In this document: positions 6,542-13,983 of the stretch, piece by piece | Layout of the letters: each line of letters opens with the position of its first letter | Position numbering within the stretch: position 1 is the stretch's first letter | NCBI GenBank assembly: GCA_964549915.1 | Contig: CAZJWX010000070.1 | Coordinates: 1 to 26,564, forward strand | Direction: 5' to 3' | From: JAUZRW01 sp964549915 | GTDB lineage: Bacteria > Chloroflexota > Anaerolineae > Aggregatilineales > Phototrophicaceae | Length of the DNA stretch: 26,564 nucleotides | Translations under genes and position numbers: made by a program | Notes under the pieces: generated by a model | The model's input: only the letters and a program-made list of their open reading frames with translations | Databases searched by the model: none | Told to the model about the DNA's origin: nothing

Positions 6542-8041
6542 TTAGCGGAAGAAGACACCTTCATCGAGGTCGTCCATGCAGCTCGCGTCGATTTCGCCTG
6601 TGGGATCGACGATGAACTGAAGCGCGATGCCGCGTGCGCACAGGCCGACCTCATCACGCGGGAAGGTGACCCCGTGCCCCGCACGCGGGAAGACGAACAG
6701 TTGGCCGTTGGGCAGCGTCTGCACGACCTGTTCTCCCCAGGCAACGGGCGTGATGGGATCGTATTCGCCAGCCAGCACCAGGGTCGGAATCTCGCTGCTG
6801 ACGGGTTCATTGTCTGCCGCAGCTTCCTGGTAACCGTGCCAGTCCCCGCAGAACGGCTGCCACAATAATTCCTGCACCAGCGCAGTCTCGAAGAACGTGC
6901 GCAGTTCGGGGCGTTCGACCGCCGCGATTTGTGCGGTCAGCGCGTTCTCGTCGGTGAAGGCGAACATATCCCCACAGCCCACTGAGAGATACATCCCTTC
7001 TTCCAGGAACAACACTTCATCGACGATGGGCAGCATCCGCAACCCACCATATTCTCCGTCGGCTGCGTCAGACAGAATCCCCGGTAGCTGTTGGATCACG
7101 AAGTTGTCGTACAACCCGCCGAAGGTCAGTTGAATCAGATCATTGCCGGTGACGAGTAAGTCGTAGGGGCCAGCGCTCACCACCCCGTAGACATCTTCCA
7201 GCAGGATGGGGTCTTCATTCAGGCGATTGACCGTCTCGTAGAAACGTGTTTCCAGGTCGGGGAAGCGGCGATTGCAGACGGAATCCGCCTCGCAGCTTCG
7301 GAAGAAGAAATCGAAGGCGTTGACCCAGTTCGTGACCACCGCCAGCCCCGGATCGACGCTCACAGGAAGGGTCGAATCCAGCACCACACCCGCGAGGTGT
7401 TCGGGGTGCAAGCGCATGACGTGCTGCGCCAACAGCGTGCCGTAGGAGACCCCATAGAGCTGCACATCATCATAACCCAAGGCCGACCGAATCGCCTCGA
7501 CATCGTGGGCGTTCTGGTTGGTGTTGTACGCAGTCAGGTCAATCGCGCTCTCCAGGAGGCGATCACGACAGCGTTGTGCCAGTGGCAGGAGGTCGGAGAG
7601 GGCTGCTTCCACTTCTTTGGACTGGTCGATGCGGCTCATCCACCATTCGTCGATTTCCGGGCAGTTCAGGGACGGTTCGCTGAGGCCGATGCCGCGCTGG
7701 TCGAAGAAAATCACATCGCGCGATGTGCCGAAGTACGACACCAGGGATGAGTCGAGGAAGGAGAAGAAAGGCTCTGTGAGCGTCTGCCCACCGGGGCCAC
7801 CATCCAGATAAAGCAACGGAGGATTCTCCGTCTGGCGTAGGCTGTGGTGGACGCGAACAGCCAGGCGAATCAGGCGGCTTTCGGAGTCGTCGTGGTTTTC
7901 CGGGACGATCACATAGCCGCAGGTATAGCCTTCCAGGCCATCCGGACAGGGCGTCTCGTCGAAGCGTGGCACGGGATCCTGTGCCTGGATGGGCAAGCCG
8001 AAGACCAGCAAGCAGGTAAGCAGCAGGAGACACTGACGCAT
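6542..8041 (-). CDS. Secreted alpha/beta hydrolase, S33 / TAP-like (tripeptidyl-aminopeptidase-type)
   Basis: Protein of 499 aa with a signal peptide (MRQCLLLLTCLLVFGLPIQA). The hydrolase fold has an oxyanion segment LYLDGGPGGQ (about 77-86), the FFDQRGIGLSEPSLNCP stretch typical of proline-iminopeptidase/TAP enzymes, and the nucleophile elbow GVSYGT with Ser199. The C-terminal TAP-like domain supplies Asp428 (GEYDPIT) and His456 (AGHG). The Cys residues (CPDGLEGYTC, C..D..C) could form extracytoplasmic disulfides. Members release N-terminal peptides or hydrolyse esters or amides outside the membrane; the exact substrate is unknown. ATG 8041 is preferred over the in-frame ATG at 8056 because GGAGGT (8054-8049) is well spaced before it and the signal peptide then begins with Met-Arg. 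It is divergent from the thioredoxin-like gene. Confidence 0.9.
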   Translation of the reverse strand: MRQCLLLLTCLLVFGLPIQAQDPVPRFDETPCPDGLEGYTCGYVIVPENHDDSESRLIRLAVRVHHSLRQTENPPLLYLDGGPGGQTLTEPFFSFLDSSLVSYFGTSRDVIFFDQRGIGLSEPSLNCPEIDEWWMSRIDQSKEVEAALSDLLPLAQRCRDRLLESAIDLTAYNTNQNAHDVEAIRSALGYDDVQLYGVSYGTLLAQHVMRLHPEHLAGVVLDSTLPVSVDPGLAVVTNWVNAFDFFFRSCEADSVCNRRFPDLETRFYETVNRLNEDPILLEDVYGVVSAGPYDLLVTGNDLIQLTFGGLYDNFVIQQLPGILSDAADGEYGGLRMLPIVDEVLFLEEGMYLSVGCGDMFAFTDENALTAQIAAVERPELRTFFETALVQELLWQPFCGDWHGYQEAAADNEPVSSEIPTLVLAGEYDPITPVAWGEQVVQTLPNGQLFVFPRAGHGVTFPRDEVGLCARGIALQFIVDPTGEIDASCMDDLDEGVFFR

Positions 8042-8111
8042 GGTAAGAACCTCCAATTCTCAAAAATGTTGGGGAAAGTCGCTGTGTTGGGGGCGAAGGA
8101 TTTCCAGCAAT

Positions 8112-8117
8112 ATTATA
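8112..8117 (-). promoter_or_regulatory. Perfect -10 box (TATAAT) for the alpha/beta hydrolase
   Basis: On the minus strand TATAAT reads at 8117-8112, about 70 bp before the start at 8041. No good -35 is seen at 16-18 bp. The divergent interval 8042-8319 contains nothing else I can identify. Confidence 0.35.
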
Positions 8118-8319
8118 TTCTCGTCCTGCATCAGCCAGGAGGCTTGTGCGCAGGAAAAGGTCGCTAAGCCTGAATCAATCGGGAGGAAAGACAGGTCAGG
8201 GGGATTGCCCATGCCTGATGAGGCACCAAAATGATTCGTTATGGCAGCGGGGGTAAGGAGATGCGCGAAATAGCGGTCTATGACTCATGTTCGAGCAACC
8301 AAGCCAAGAGGGGCATTTC

Positions 8320-8760
8320 ATGCAGAATACGACATCCATTGATTGGCGCGTGACCCACCTGGATGGCAGCGCCGCACCCCAGCTTGCCGACCTGCAAGGT
8401 AAGCCAACGCTGCTATTGTTCTTCAGCCTGGGCTGCCTGGGCTGCCTCAGCCGGGGTGTGCCGCTGGCGCAGCAGTTTGCGATCAACTACCCGGAACTGA
8501 ACGTGATCGGCGTGCACAGCAATTTCGGCAACAATCCCTACAGCGCGGGGCAAGTGCAGGCGCTGGTTGATGAGCGTGAATTGCAGTTCCCGGTGTTGAT
8601 GGACGAGGGGCATGTGACCTACGACAGCTTCGAGGCAGAGGGCACGCCACACTGGGTTCTGCTGGATGAGCAGGGTCAGGTGGAGAAGTCCTTCTTCGGC
8701 TCACAGCCCAATTCCGTGCAGCGCCTGACCTATGCCATGTTGGAGCGCTTCGGCGACTGA
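8320..8760 (+). CDS. Thioredoxin-fold redoxin (TlpA/peroxiredoxin-like)
   Basis: Protein of 146 aa. LADLQGKPTLLLFFSLGCLGC (about 23-43) gives the strand and active-site turn of the thioredoxin fold, with a CLGC redox motif in place of CGPC. It is followed by helix and strand LNVIGVHSNFG, a FPVLMDEG segment, and the cis-Pro region EGTPHWVLLDEQGQVEKSFFG. There is no signal peptide, so it is probably a cytoplasmic thiol oxidoreductase. ATG 8320 has AGAGGGG at 8307-8313; an in-frame ATG at 8287 lacks one and would add an unstructured tail. It may alternatively act as a thiol peroxidase; the CxxC favours disulfide exchange. Confidence 0.85.
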   Translation: MQNTTSIDWRVTHLDGSAAPQLADLQGKPTLLLFFSLGCLGCLSRGVPLAQQFAINYPELNVIGVHSNFGNNPYSAGQVQALVDERELQFPVLMDEGHVTYDSFEAEGTPHWVLLDEQGQVEKSFFGSQPNSVQRLTYAMLERFGD

Positions 8761-8926
8761 GTTGCGCGGAACCATCGCTGACAAATCAGGCCAGATCATC
8801 AACGACTTTGCCCCCTTCTATCCTTGCTCCTTCGTGCTTGCAACGACGTGAGGAAGAGCCGCGTTCTTTTCCTACGAGGCAGGATCGTCGGGGGCATTGT
8901 GTCGGTATGACGTTTTCGACCGCAGG

Positions 8927-9451
8927 TCAATGCAGGCGTGGTGGGTTGAAGGGGTCGCGTTCGCGGCGTTCTTCAATGTACGGTTGTACTTCGCCCGGAT
9001 CGAGCACAGCGACGAATTTCTCCAGCCCGTCATCGTCATCATCGTGCGGCACGATGTTGGTCACGCAAGTGACCGGCAGGCGCAAACCACGCGGCAGGTA
9101 CAACTCGGCATCAACTGTGATGAACAGATGCTCCAGCGGTGGCAGAGTCGCCGTCCCCAACCGCGTATCCAGCGACATCTGCTCCAGAATGTCTGCAACC
9201 AGGTTATTCTGCTGCATGGTCAGCCAGCGTGCAGCGTCTTCAATCTGCCCATCGCTGTAATCGCCCAGCAAGGCACGCAAATCTCGCGAGACGCCCCAGG
9301 CGCTCAGGGTGAAGGCGCTCAATTCCTCTTCGCCCGTCTTCAAGGTTTCAATCTGCCCGAATTGCACCCCGTAGGCGCGGGATGTCCAGCGCGAAGTCTG
9401 TGGATGATCGACGATGCGCATTGATCTTTTGGGCATGGGTTCTTGGTGCAT
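8927..9451 (-). CDS. Conserved hypothetical protein
   Basis: Protein of 174 aa from ATG 9451, chosen because AGGA lies about 11 bp upstream; an in-frame ATG at 9523 has no visible ribosome site. No signal or membrane segment. The middle is helical (DGQIEDAARWLTMQQNNLVADILEQM). The C-terminal half is beta-rich (HLFITVDAELYLPRGLRLPVTCVTNIV), with a run of five Asp (HDDDDDG, about 136-142) and a polar tail ERRERDPFNPPRLH. I do not recognise the family. It is divergent from the TetR gene, so the intergenic region 9452-9654 may serve both. Confidence 0.65.
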   Translation of the reverse strand: MHQEPMPKRSMRIVDHPQTSRWTSRAYGVQFGQIETLKTGEEELSAFTLSAWGVSRDLRALLGDYSDGQIEDAARWLTMQQNNLVADILEQMSLDTRLGTATLPPLEHLFITVDAELYLPRGLRLPVTCVTNIVPHDDDDDGLEKFVAVLDPGEVQPYIEERRERDPFNPPRLH

Positions 9452-9576
9452 CGTAATGGGTATCCTATGGTACGTGTGGTCTTTCTCGACCCTTAGTATG
9501 GCGTTTCCGTGCATGGGATGCAAGCAAGGATTTTGCGGCTTGCATTAATGCTGCGCAAGAGATTCGCCGCAGGTGC

Positions 9577-9605
9577 TTGACAGAGCGCAAAAAAGCGCTT
9601 ACGAT
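9577..9605 (+). promoter_or_regulatory. Promoter of the TetR gene
   Basis: A consensus -35 TTGACA (9577-9582) and a -10 TACGAT (9600-9605) have a 17-bp spacer. The spacer holds a small perfect inverted repeat, AGCGC-A6-GCGCT (9584-9599). The predicted transcription start near 9612 falls inside the operator that follows. Confidence 0.6.
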
Positions 9606-9606
9606 G

Positions 9607-9627
9607 TCGATTGAACGTTCATTCAAT
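9607..9627 (+). promoter_or_regulatory. TetR operator, auto-regulatory site
   Basis: Contains the dyad ATTGAA-N6-TTCAAT (9610-9627). Read on the minus strand, this 21-bp segment matches the site before the SDR gene (10305-10325) at 19 of 21 positions. It lies over the predicted transcription start, so binding would block the gene's own promoter. Confidence 0.65.
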
Positions 9628-9654
9628 ATCCAATCAACACTGGATTTTCGCACC

Positions 9655-10233
9655 GTGCAAGATAAACGCAGCGCCATCTTACAGGCCACGCTGGAACTCG
9701 TCTCGCAAAATGGCTTTCATGCCACGCCTGTATCGCAGATTGCCAGCCATTCCCGGGTGAGTGCCGGGATCATCTATCATTACTTCGCCAACAAAGACGC
9801 GCTCATGCGCACCCTTTACGCGGAGACCAAGCGCGATCTGGCGGCAGCGCTGCTGGTAGGGGAGCCACATCGGCTGCCCTGGCCTGACCATCTCAAGCGC
9901 ATCTGGCTCAACGCTTATCATTACTATTCGTCCCATCCTCTGGAAACGCGCTTTCTGGAGCAGTTCGAAAACTTGCCATACTATCCGGGGGATCCGAACG
10001 GCGAACCCCTCTACGATGAGCACGAGTACAGCGAGCTGGTTCGGCTGCTGCAAACTGACATCGAGCAAGGGATGGTCAAGCCGCTCCCGTTCGAAGCCTT
10101 CTACGATCTGACGCTGGGGGTCGCGCTCCTGTTGGCGAAGCGCAAAATCGCCGGAAGCATCGCGCTGGATGAAGCCACGTTGGAGATAATCGCGGATGCC
10201 ATCTGCGAGGCAGTGGGGCAGGAGCCAGCCTGA
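9655..10233 (+). CDS. TetR/AcrR-family transcriptional regulator
   Basis: Protein of 192 aa from GTG 9655. The N-terminal DNA-binding domain contains ILQATLELVSQNGFHATPV, SQIASHSRVSAGIIYHYFANK and DALMRTLYAE, the standard TetR helix-turn-helix followed by the IYHYFxxK signature. The C-terminal ligand-binding domain is helical, with aromatic residues (YHYYSSHPLETRFLEQFENLPYYPG) common in regulators that sense hydrophobic ligands. Start choice: TTG 9577 and ATG 9604 are in frame, but the first is the -35 box and the second overlaps the -10 box. GTG 9655 leaves the usual short arm before helix 1. It has only a weak GGA at -10 spacing, so ATG 9604 remains possible. The gene probably represses itself and the downstream SDR gene. 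Confidence 0.9.
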   Translation: MQDKRSAILQATLELVSQNGFHATPVSQIASHSRVSAGIIYHYFANKDALMRTLYAETKRDLAAALLVGEPHRLPWPDHLKRIWLNAYHYYSSHPLETRFLEQFENLPYYPGDPNGEPLYDEHEYSELVRLLQTDIEQGMVKPLPFEAFYDLTLGVALLLAKRKIAGSIALDEATLEIIADAICEAVGQEPA

Positions 10234-10304
10234 CAGAAACGCGCATTCAGAAAAAACACTGCTATTCCCGCGAAATTACAAACGCCTGGCCTTTTTTACG
10301 AATG

Positions 10305-10325
10305 ATCGAATGAATGTTCAATCGA
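10305..10325 (+). promoter_or_regulatory. TetR operator before the SDR gene
   Basis: Shares GAATGAAyGTTCAATCGA with the inverted site at 9607-9627. A weak promoter, TTCAAT (10317-10322)-N17-GTATAG (10340-10345), would overlap it. The site lies about 40 bp upstream of the SDR start, whose Shine-Dalgarno is GAGGAG. Confidence 0.65.
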
Positions 10326-10365
10326 TTGCAGGTTCAACCGTATAGCGAGAAAGAGGAGCACCATC

Positions 10366-11313
10366 ATGAGCAACTGGACGACCCACGACATTCCCGACCA
10401 GACCGGACGCCTTGCTATCGTCACCGGAGCCAACAGCGGCCTGGGGTACGAGACCAGCCGCTTGCTCGCCGCAAAAGGGGCACACATCATCATGGCTGTG
10501 CGCAACGTCAGCAAAGGCGAATCCGCCCGCGACGCCATCCTACAGGATACGCCAGACGCCTCCCTGGAATTGATGCAGCTTGATCTGAGCAGTTTGGCGA
10601 GCGTGCGACAGTTCGCGCAGGATTATCTGGCGAAGTACGATCACCTGCACATGCTCTTCAACAATGCGGGGGTGATGGCGATGCCGCGCCGCGAGACGGA
10701 AGACGGCTTTGAAATGCAGTTCGGTGTCAACCACCTGGGGCATTTCGCGCTGACCGGGCTGCTGCTTCCCGCCATTATCAATACCCCGGATGCACGAGTG
10801 GTGACGACGACCAGCACTGCCCAACACACGGGAGATGTCAACTTCGATGACTTGCAAGGGCAGAAGGGCTACTCGCGTTATGGTGCCTACAGTCAGAGCA
10901 AGTTGGCGAACGTCCTCTTCGCCTTCGAGCTTCAGCGCAAGTTCGAGCAGGCCGGGGTCAACGCGCAGAGCTTCACCGCACAGCCCGGATTGGCGCAGAC
11001 GGAATTGCAGAAGAACACCGTCAACAACTCCGGCAATCCGCTGGAGCGCCTGATCTATGGCATCATCATGCCTACGCTGGCGCAGAGTGCAGAAATGGGC
11101 GCGTTGGCGCAAATTCGCCCCGCCGTCGAGCCGGGTGCGCAGGGGGGCACGTATTACACGCCGCAGCGCTTCAACGCGGTGGGGTATCCGGTGGTGCGCA
11201 AGGCGGATTCCAAGGCATATGATCGGGAACGGGCGCGTAAGCTCTGGCAGGTCAGCGAAGAATTGACGGGTGTGCGCTACGAAGCCCTGGAAACAAGCGC
11301 CGCCGCCGTCTGA
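10366..11313 (+). CDS. Short-chain dehydrogenase/reductase (retinol dehydrogenase/WWOX-like)
   Basis: NAD(P)-dependent oxidoreductase of 315 aa. Rossmann motif TGANSGLG (20-27), Arg46 after the second strand (NADP preference likely), LDLSS (72-76), NNAG (99-102), structural Asn122 in VNHLGHF, catalytic Ser150, and YSQSK with Tyr175 and Lys179. The length and the C-terminal extension (ending ...RARKLWQVSEELTGVRYE) match the retinol dehydrogenase, WW-oxidoreductase and protochlorophyllide-reductase-like SDR group rather than short 250-aa SDRs. ATG 10366 follows GAGGAG. It lies about 130 bp after the TetR gene in the same direction and shares its operator, so the TetR ligand may be the substrate or a related lipid-like carbonyl or alcohol. 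Confidence 0.92.
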   Translation: MSNWTTHDIPDQTGRLAIVTGANSGLGYETSRLLAAKGAHIIMAVRNVSKGESARDAILQDTPDASLELMQLDLSSLASVRQFAQDYLAKYDHLHMLFNNAGVMAMPRRETEDGFEMQFGVNHLGHFALTGLLLPAIINTPDARVVTTTSTAQHTGDVNFDDLQGQKGYSRYGAYSQSKLANVLFAFELQRKFEQAGVNAQSFTAQPGLAQTELQKNTVNNSGNPLERLIYGIIMPTLAQSAEMGALAQIRPAVEPGAQGGTYYTPQRFNAVGYPVVRKADSKAYDRERARKLWQVSEELTGVRYEALETSAAAV

Positions 11314-11454
11314 TTTGCGCGTGTGCCGCATGCATTACGTTGCGCAGGGAATCAACATGACCAGCCGCGCATCCTGGCAAACGTTATGGGCACGATGGTC
11401 GGTTTTTGGTTAAGATGGGAACTCAGGACTGTCAGACAAGCATGAGGACACACC

Positions 11455-11838
11455 ATGACCGATCCTATCGTACGACACTCCGACGAACTGGCACAGATTG
11501 TCGCTGGCGACCTGTGCCACTTGACCGAATTGTTCAATCCAGCGGTGGAAAAGCTGCCGCTGAGCTATAGCATTGCCTATGCCTATGTCGAACCGGGGGG
11601 CAAGACACTCAATCATTATCTGGAGCAGACCGAAGTTTACTACATCATCTCTGGCAAGGGGACGATGTTCCTGAACGATCAGCCGCACCCCATTCGCGCC
11701 GGAAGCTGCTACATGATCCCTGCGAAGACCGAGCAATGGCTGCGCAACGATGGCGAGTCCCGCGTCGAATTTCTGGTGATGGTCGAGCCGCCCTGGACGG
11801 CGGAGGGGGAGACCATCCTGGAAGAAGATGAGGAATAG
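11455..11838 (+). CDS. Single-domain cupin
   Basis: Small beta-barrel protein of 127 aa. Cupin motif 1 reads PGGKTLNHYLEQTEVYYIISG, with His54 and Glu60 as likely metal ligands. Motif 2 is IRAGSCYMIPAKTEQWLRN, where the usual His is replaced by Gln94, as in a common subfamily of small cupins with a QWxxN ending. The very acidic tail (EGETILEEDEE) is not part of the fold. ATG 11455 is preceded by GAGGA. Function within the superfamily (isomerase, dioxygenase, sugar or small-molecule binding) cannot be assigned. It follows the SDR by 140 bp and has no operator copy that I can see, so it is probably a separate unit. Confidence 0.85.
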   Translation: MTDPIVRHSDELAQIVAGDLCHLTELFNPAVEKLPLSYSIAYAYVEPGGKTLNHYLEQTEVYYIISGKGTMFLNDQPHPIRAGSCYMIPAKTEQWLRNDGESRVEFLVMVEPPWTAEGETILEEDEE

Positions 11839-11920
11839 ATACCCCCAGCGTATCGGCTAGCGATCCGATGTCTACCGCCACCGATTTCCGCCCTATGCGT
11901 ACAGGCTATGCACACAGATA

Positions 11921-11941
11921 GGGAAGGGGGTATCCCTTCCC
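11921..11941. terminator. Hairpin between convergent genes
   Basis: A perfect 8-bp stem GGGAAGGG (11921-11928) / CCCTTCCC (11934-11941) with a 5-nt loop lies between the cupin gene and the convergent secreted-protein gene. It could serve as a bidirectional terminator, but no clear T-tract follows on either side. I see no gene in 11839-12039. Confidence 0.4.
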
Positions 11942-12039
11942 CGAAGCGACCCCGCAGGCAATCACTCTTGTTCAACAAGGTGGTTCTTCTGGCCTGACCT
12001 GGCCTCGATATTTGTTGTTTTGTGCGAGAAGTGGAATGG

Positions 12040-12969
12040 TCAATCCGCGCCAGTGGCTTCATCCACCTCAGCGACACGCAACATGGCGTAGAACTCATTC
12101 GAGCCTGGCCCCAGGCTGGTCAGGGTGAAGAGGCCGCTCCACTGATTGCCGTCTTCATCCTCCAACGTCCAGTTGCTCCACGCCGCGTTTTCGTCGGCGC
12201 TGCCGCTGGTTTGCTCCCAACCTGCGGCCTCAAGTTGGACTTCGTAGAGCGGGGCGATGTCGCTTGCACCGCCGTCACTGACGAGCACGACAGAGGTACT
12301 GGCGCTGGCGTTCCCCGGGCCACCGCCGCCGCCGAAGGTCTGCGAATTGCGCTGTACGTCGATCTCATCGGGGGTGACCAATTGCGGCACCAGCATGTAA
12401 GGATCAGGCCCCGCGAAACCCCGGCGCGGATCGAAGTCTTCATCGCAGACGGGCGGCAGATTGCGTCCGCCTTCTGTGTTGATGGTGAAGCGCACAGCGG
12501 TCACATCGTTGGGGCGCAGCAGAGCGCTCACATTGATCGCGGCCTCTGCATCTTCATCAATCGGGCAGAAGAGGCTATTGCTGCGCTGCTCGGTGACGAA
12601 TCCGCCAGGGGAACCGAAGGGGGCATCGACTGCTTGCCATTCGTCTTCCAGCGCCTCGGCATAGGCGTCGATCACATCCGCCGGCAGCATCTCGGTTTCC
12701 AGCCAGATTTCGGTGCCAAATTCCTCTTGATCCAGCGCGCCGATCAGAGTTACGCCTTCGATTTCGGGCAGGTCAACTGCCAGCTCTTCCGGCAGCTCGC
12801 CGACGTAGAGCACAGTATCCCCAGGGCGACCATCGCCCGCCAGGAAGCGCAGTGCGCCGCGCAGACCTTCTTCACCACCGCCGACGATTTCGAAGCTTCC
12901 GCCGGGTTGGGCGACGACCATCACCGCGCCGAATGCGATCAGCGCCAGCACCGCGAGTAGACGTTTCAT
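12040..12969 (-). CDS. Secreted protein of unknown function
   Basis: Protein of 309 aa with a signal peptide (MKRLLAVLALIAFGAVMVVAQ). The mature part is very acidic and Gly/Asn-rich: a Gly-rich start (PGGSFEIVGGGEEGL), GDTVLYVGELPEELAVDLPE, a helix ADVIDAYAEALEDEW (about 98-112), a Gly run (FGGGGGPGNASASTS, about 212-226), and APLYEVQLEAAGWEQ with a following beta-rich ending. The helix-then-Trp pattern appears once in each half, so the protein may be two diverged copies of one domain. Two single Cys residues (LFCPID, PVCDED) could form one disulfide. ATG 12969 follows GGGAGAGAG; an in-frame ATG at 13020 would place charged residues before the signal peptide. No family recognised. Confidence 0.75.
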   Translation of the reverse strand: MKRLLAVLALIAFGAVMVVAQPGGSFEIVGGGEEGLRGALRFLAGDGRPGDTVLYVGELPEELAVDLPEIEGVTLIGALDQEEFGTEIWLETEMLPADVIDAYAEALEDEWQAVDAPFGSPGGFVTEQRSNSLFCPIDEDAEAAINVSALLRPNDVTAVRFTINTEGGRNLPPVCDEDFDPRRGFAGPDPYMLVPQLVTPDEIDVQRNSQTFGGGGGPGNASASTSVVLVSDGGASDIAPLYEVQLEAAGWEQTSGSADENAAWSNWTLEDEDGNQWSGLFTLTSLGPGSNEFYAMLRVAEVDEATGAD

Positions 12970-13018
12970 GTTCTCTCTCCCAGGTTGTGTACGATTGCGG
13001 TTCTCAGCCGCGAAGCTC

Positions 13019-13048
13019 ATTGTAAGGAGCGGCGTAACGTCAACTCAA
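13019..13048 (-). promoter_or_regulatory. Promoter of the secreted-protein gene
   Basis: On the minus strand, TTGAGT (13048-13043) and TACAAT (13024-13019) are 18 bp apart, about 50 bp before the start at 12969. This is one half of the divergent interval 12970-13292. Confidence 0.45.
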
Positions 13049-13212
13049 CCTACGCTTGTGCTACGAGCACGGCCAACTGTGAAGATGCAATGTGGTTTGC
13101 GCAGGAGCGTGCACAGAAACGCGATATCGTCTGCAAGATGATGAAATTGTCATGGATGCATTATCGAAAGATTAACGTCCCTCTAAGTCTTATGGATTTC
13201 AGGCGGATACCG

Positions 13213-13241
13213 TTGCGGACTTTGTTATGATACCGTTTATA
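13213..13241 (+). promoter_or_regulatory. Possible mogA promoter
   Basis: TTGCGG (13213-13218)-N17-TTTATA (13236-13241), about 50 bp before mogA. The -10 match is poor; TATGAT at 13226-13231 is an alternative -10. The stretch 13049-13212 holds nothing I recognise. Confidence 0.3.
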
Positions 13242-13292
13242 GAACGACGGAAAATCCGGCGGCACACGCTGCCACAATTCAGGAGTACTTCA

Positions 13293-13832
13293 ATGAGCGC
13301 CCTGTCTCGCCCTGCTCGTATTGGCATTGTCACGGTCTCGGATCGGGCTTCCAGGGGCGAATATACCGACCTCGGCGGACCCACCGTGCGCGAATACCTG
13401 GTTGAGCGCCTGGAAGCTGGCTGGGAAGCACACACGCGCGTAATCCCCGATGAACAACCCTTGATTGAATCGACGCTGATGGAACTGGCTGACGTGCTGA
13501 GTTGCAGCGTTATTCTGACGACTGGCGGTACGGGGCCAGCACCGCGCGATGTGACACCAGAAGCGACGGAGGCCATCTGCCGCAAGATGCTGCCGGGATT
13601 CGGCGAAGCGATGCGGGCGGTCTCGCTGCAAAAAGTGCCGACGGCGATTCTCTCCCGACAAACTGCCGGAATCCGGGGGGAGACGCTGATCGTGAATCTG
13701 CCGGGCAACCCAAAAGCCATCCGCGAATGCCTGGATGCGGTGATGCCAGCCGTGCCGCACTGCGTGGCGCTGGTTGGCGGCGCGGAAATCAGCCTGAAGG
13801 ACAAAGCACACGCCCCCGAAGCGCATACCTGA
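13293..13832 (+). CDS. mogA: Molybdopterin adenylyltransferase MogA/MoaB
   Basis: Cytoplasmic MoCF-fold protein of 179 aa that adenylates molybdopterin with ATP before molybdate insertion. It opens with RIGIVTVSDRASRGEYTDLGGP (9-30), contains ILTTGGTGPAPRDVTPEAT (74-92), the nucleotide- and molybdopterin-binding signature of the MogA/MoaB family, and has ETLIVNLPGNPKAIRECLD (130-148) near the end. ATG 13293 follows AGGAG (13281-13285); an in-frame ATG at 13227 would add a tail that the family lacks. No other molybdenum-cofactor gene is in the window, so it is a stand-alone locus here. MoaB-type and MogA-type members are hard to separate by motif alone; the length and the GGTGPAPRD motif support the adenylyltransferase role. 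Confidence 0.9.
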   Translation: MSALSRPARIGIVTVSDRASRGEYTDLGGPTVREYLVERLEAGWEAHTRVIPDEQPLIESTLMELADVLSCSVILTTGGTGPAPRDVTPEATEAICRKMLPGFGEAMRAVSLQKVPTAILSRQTAGIRGETLIVNLPGNPKAIRECLDAVMPAVPHCVALVGGAEISLKDKAHAPEAHT

Positions 13833-13879
13833 TTCATCGCAGGCGCACGCAGAGGCGCTCCCTGCTGCGAAGCCACTGG

Positions 13880-13923
13880 CGTGGATTTGCCATTCCACGT
13901 CTCACACAAAATAACCCGTGTGA
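13880..13923. repeat. Two small adjacent hairpins after mogA
   Basis: CGTGGA (13880-13885) pairs with TCCACG (13894-13899), and TCACAC (13902-13907) pairs with GTGTGA (13918-13923). They lie between the convergent mogA and asnB genes and may contribute to termination; no T-tract is seen. Confidence 0.35.
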
Positions 13924-13983
13924 AGGCCAGGACAGGCTAGAAGGGACACCTCGTTAAATAAGTGGGGATACGAGGGCAAGCTG

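Noticed and set aside
12022..12960. A 312-codon plus-strand frame opposite the secreted protein
   Set aside because: The opposite strand has a signal peptide, Shine-Dalgarno and promoter; this frame has none.
13880..13923. Paired hairpins as a riboswitch
   Set aside because: The stems are short, lie after stop codons of convergent genes, and match no riboswitch layout.
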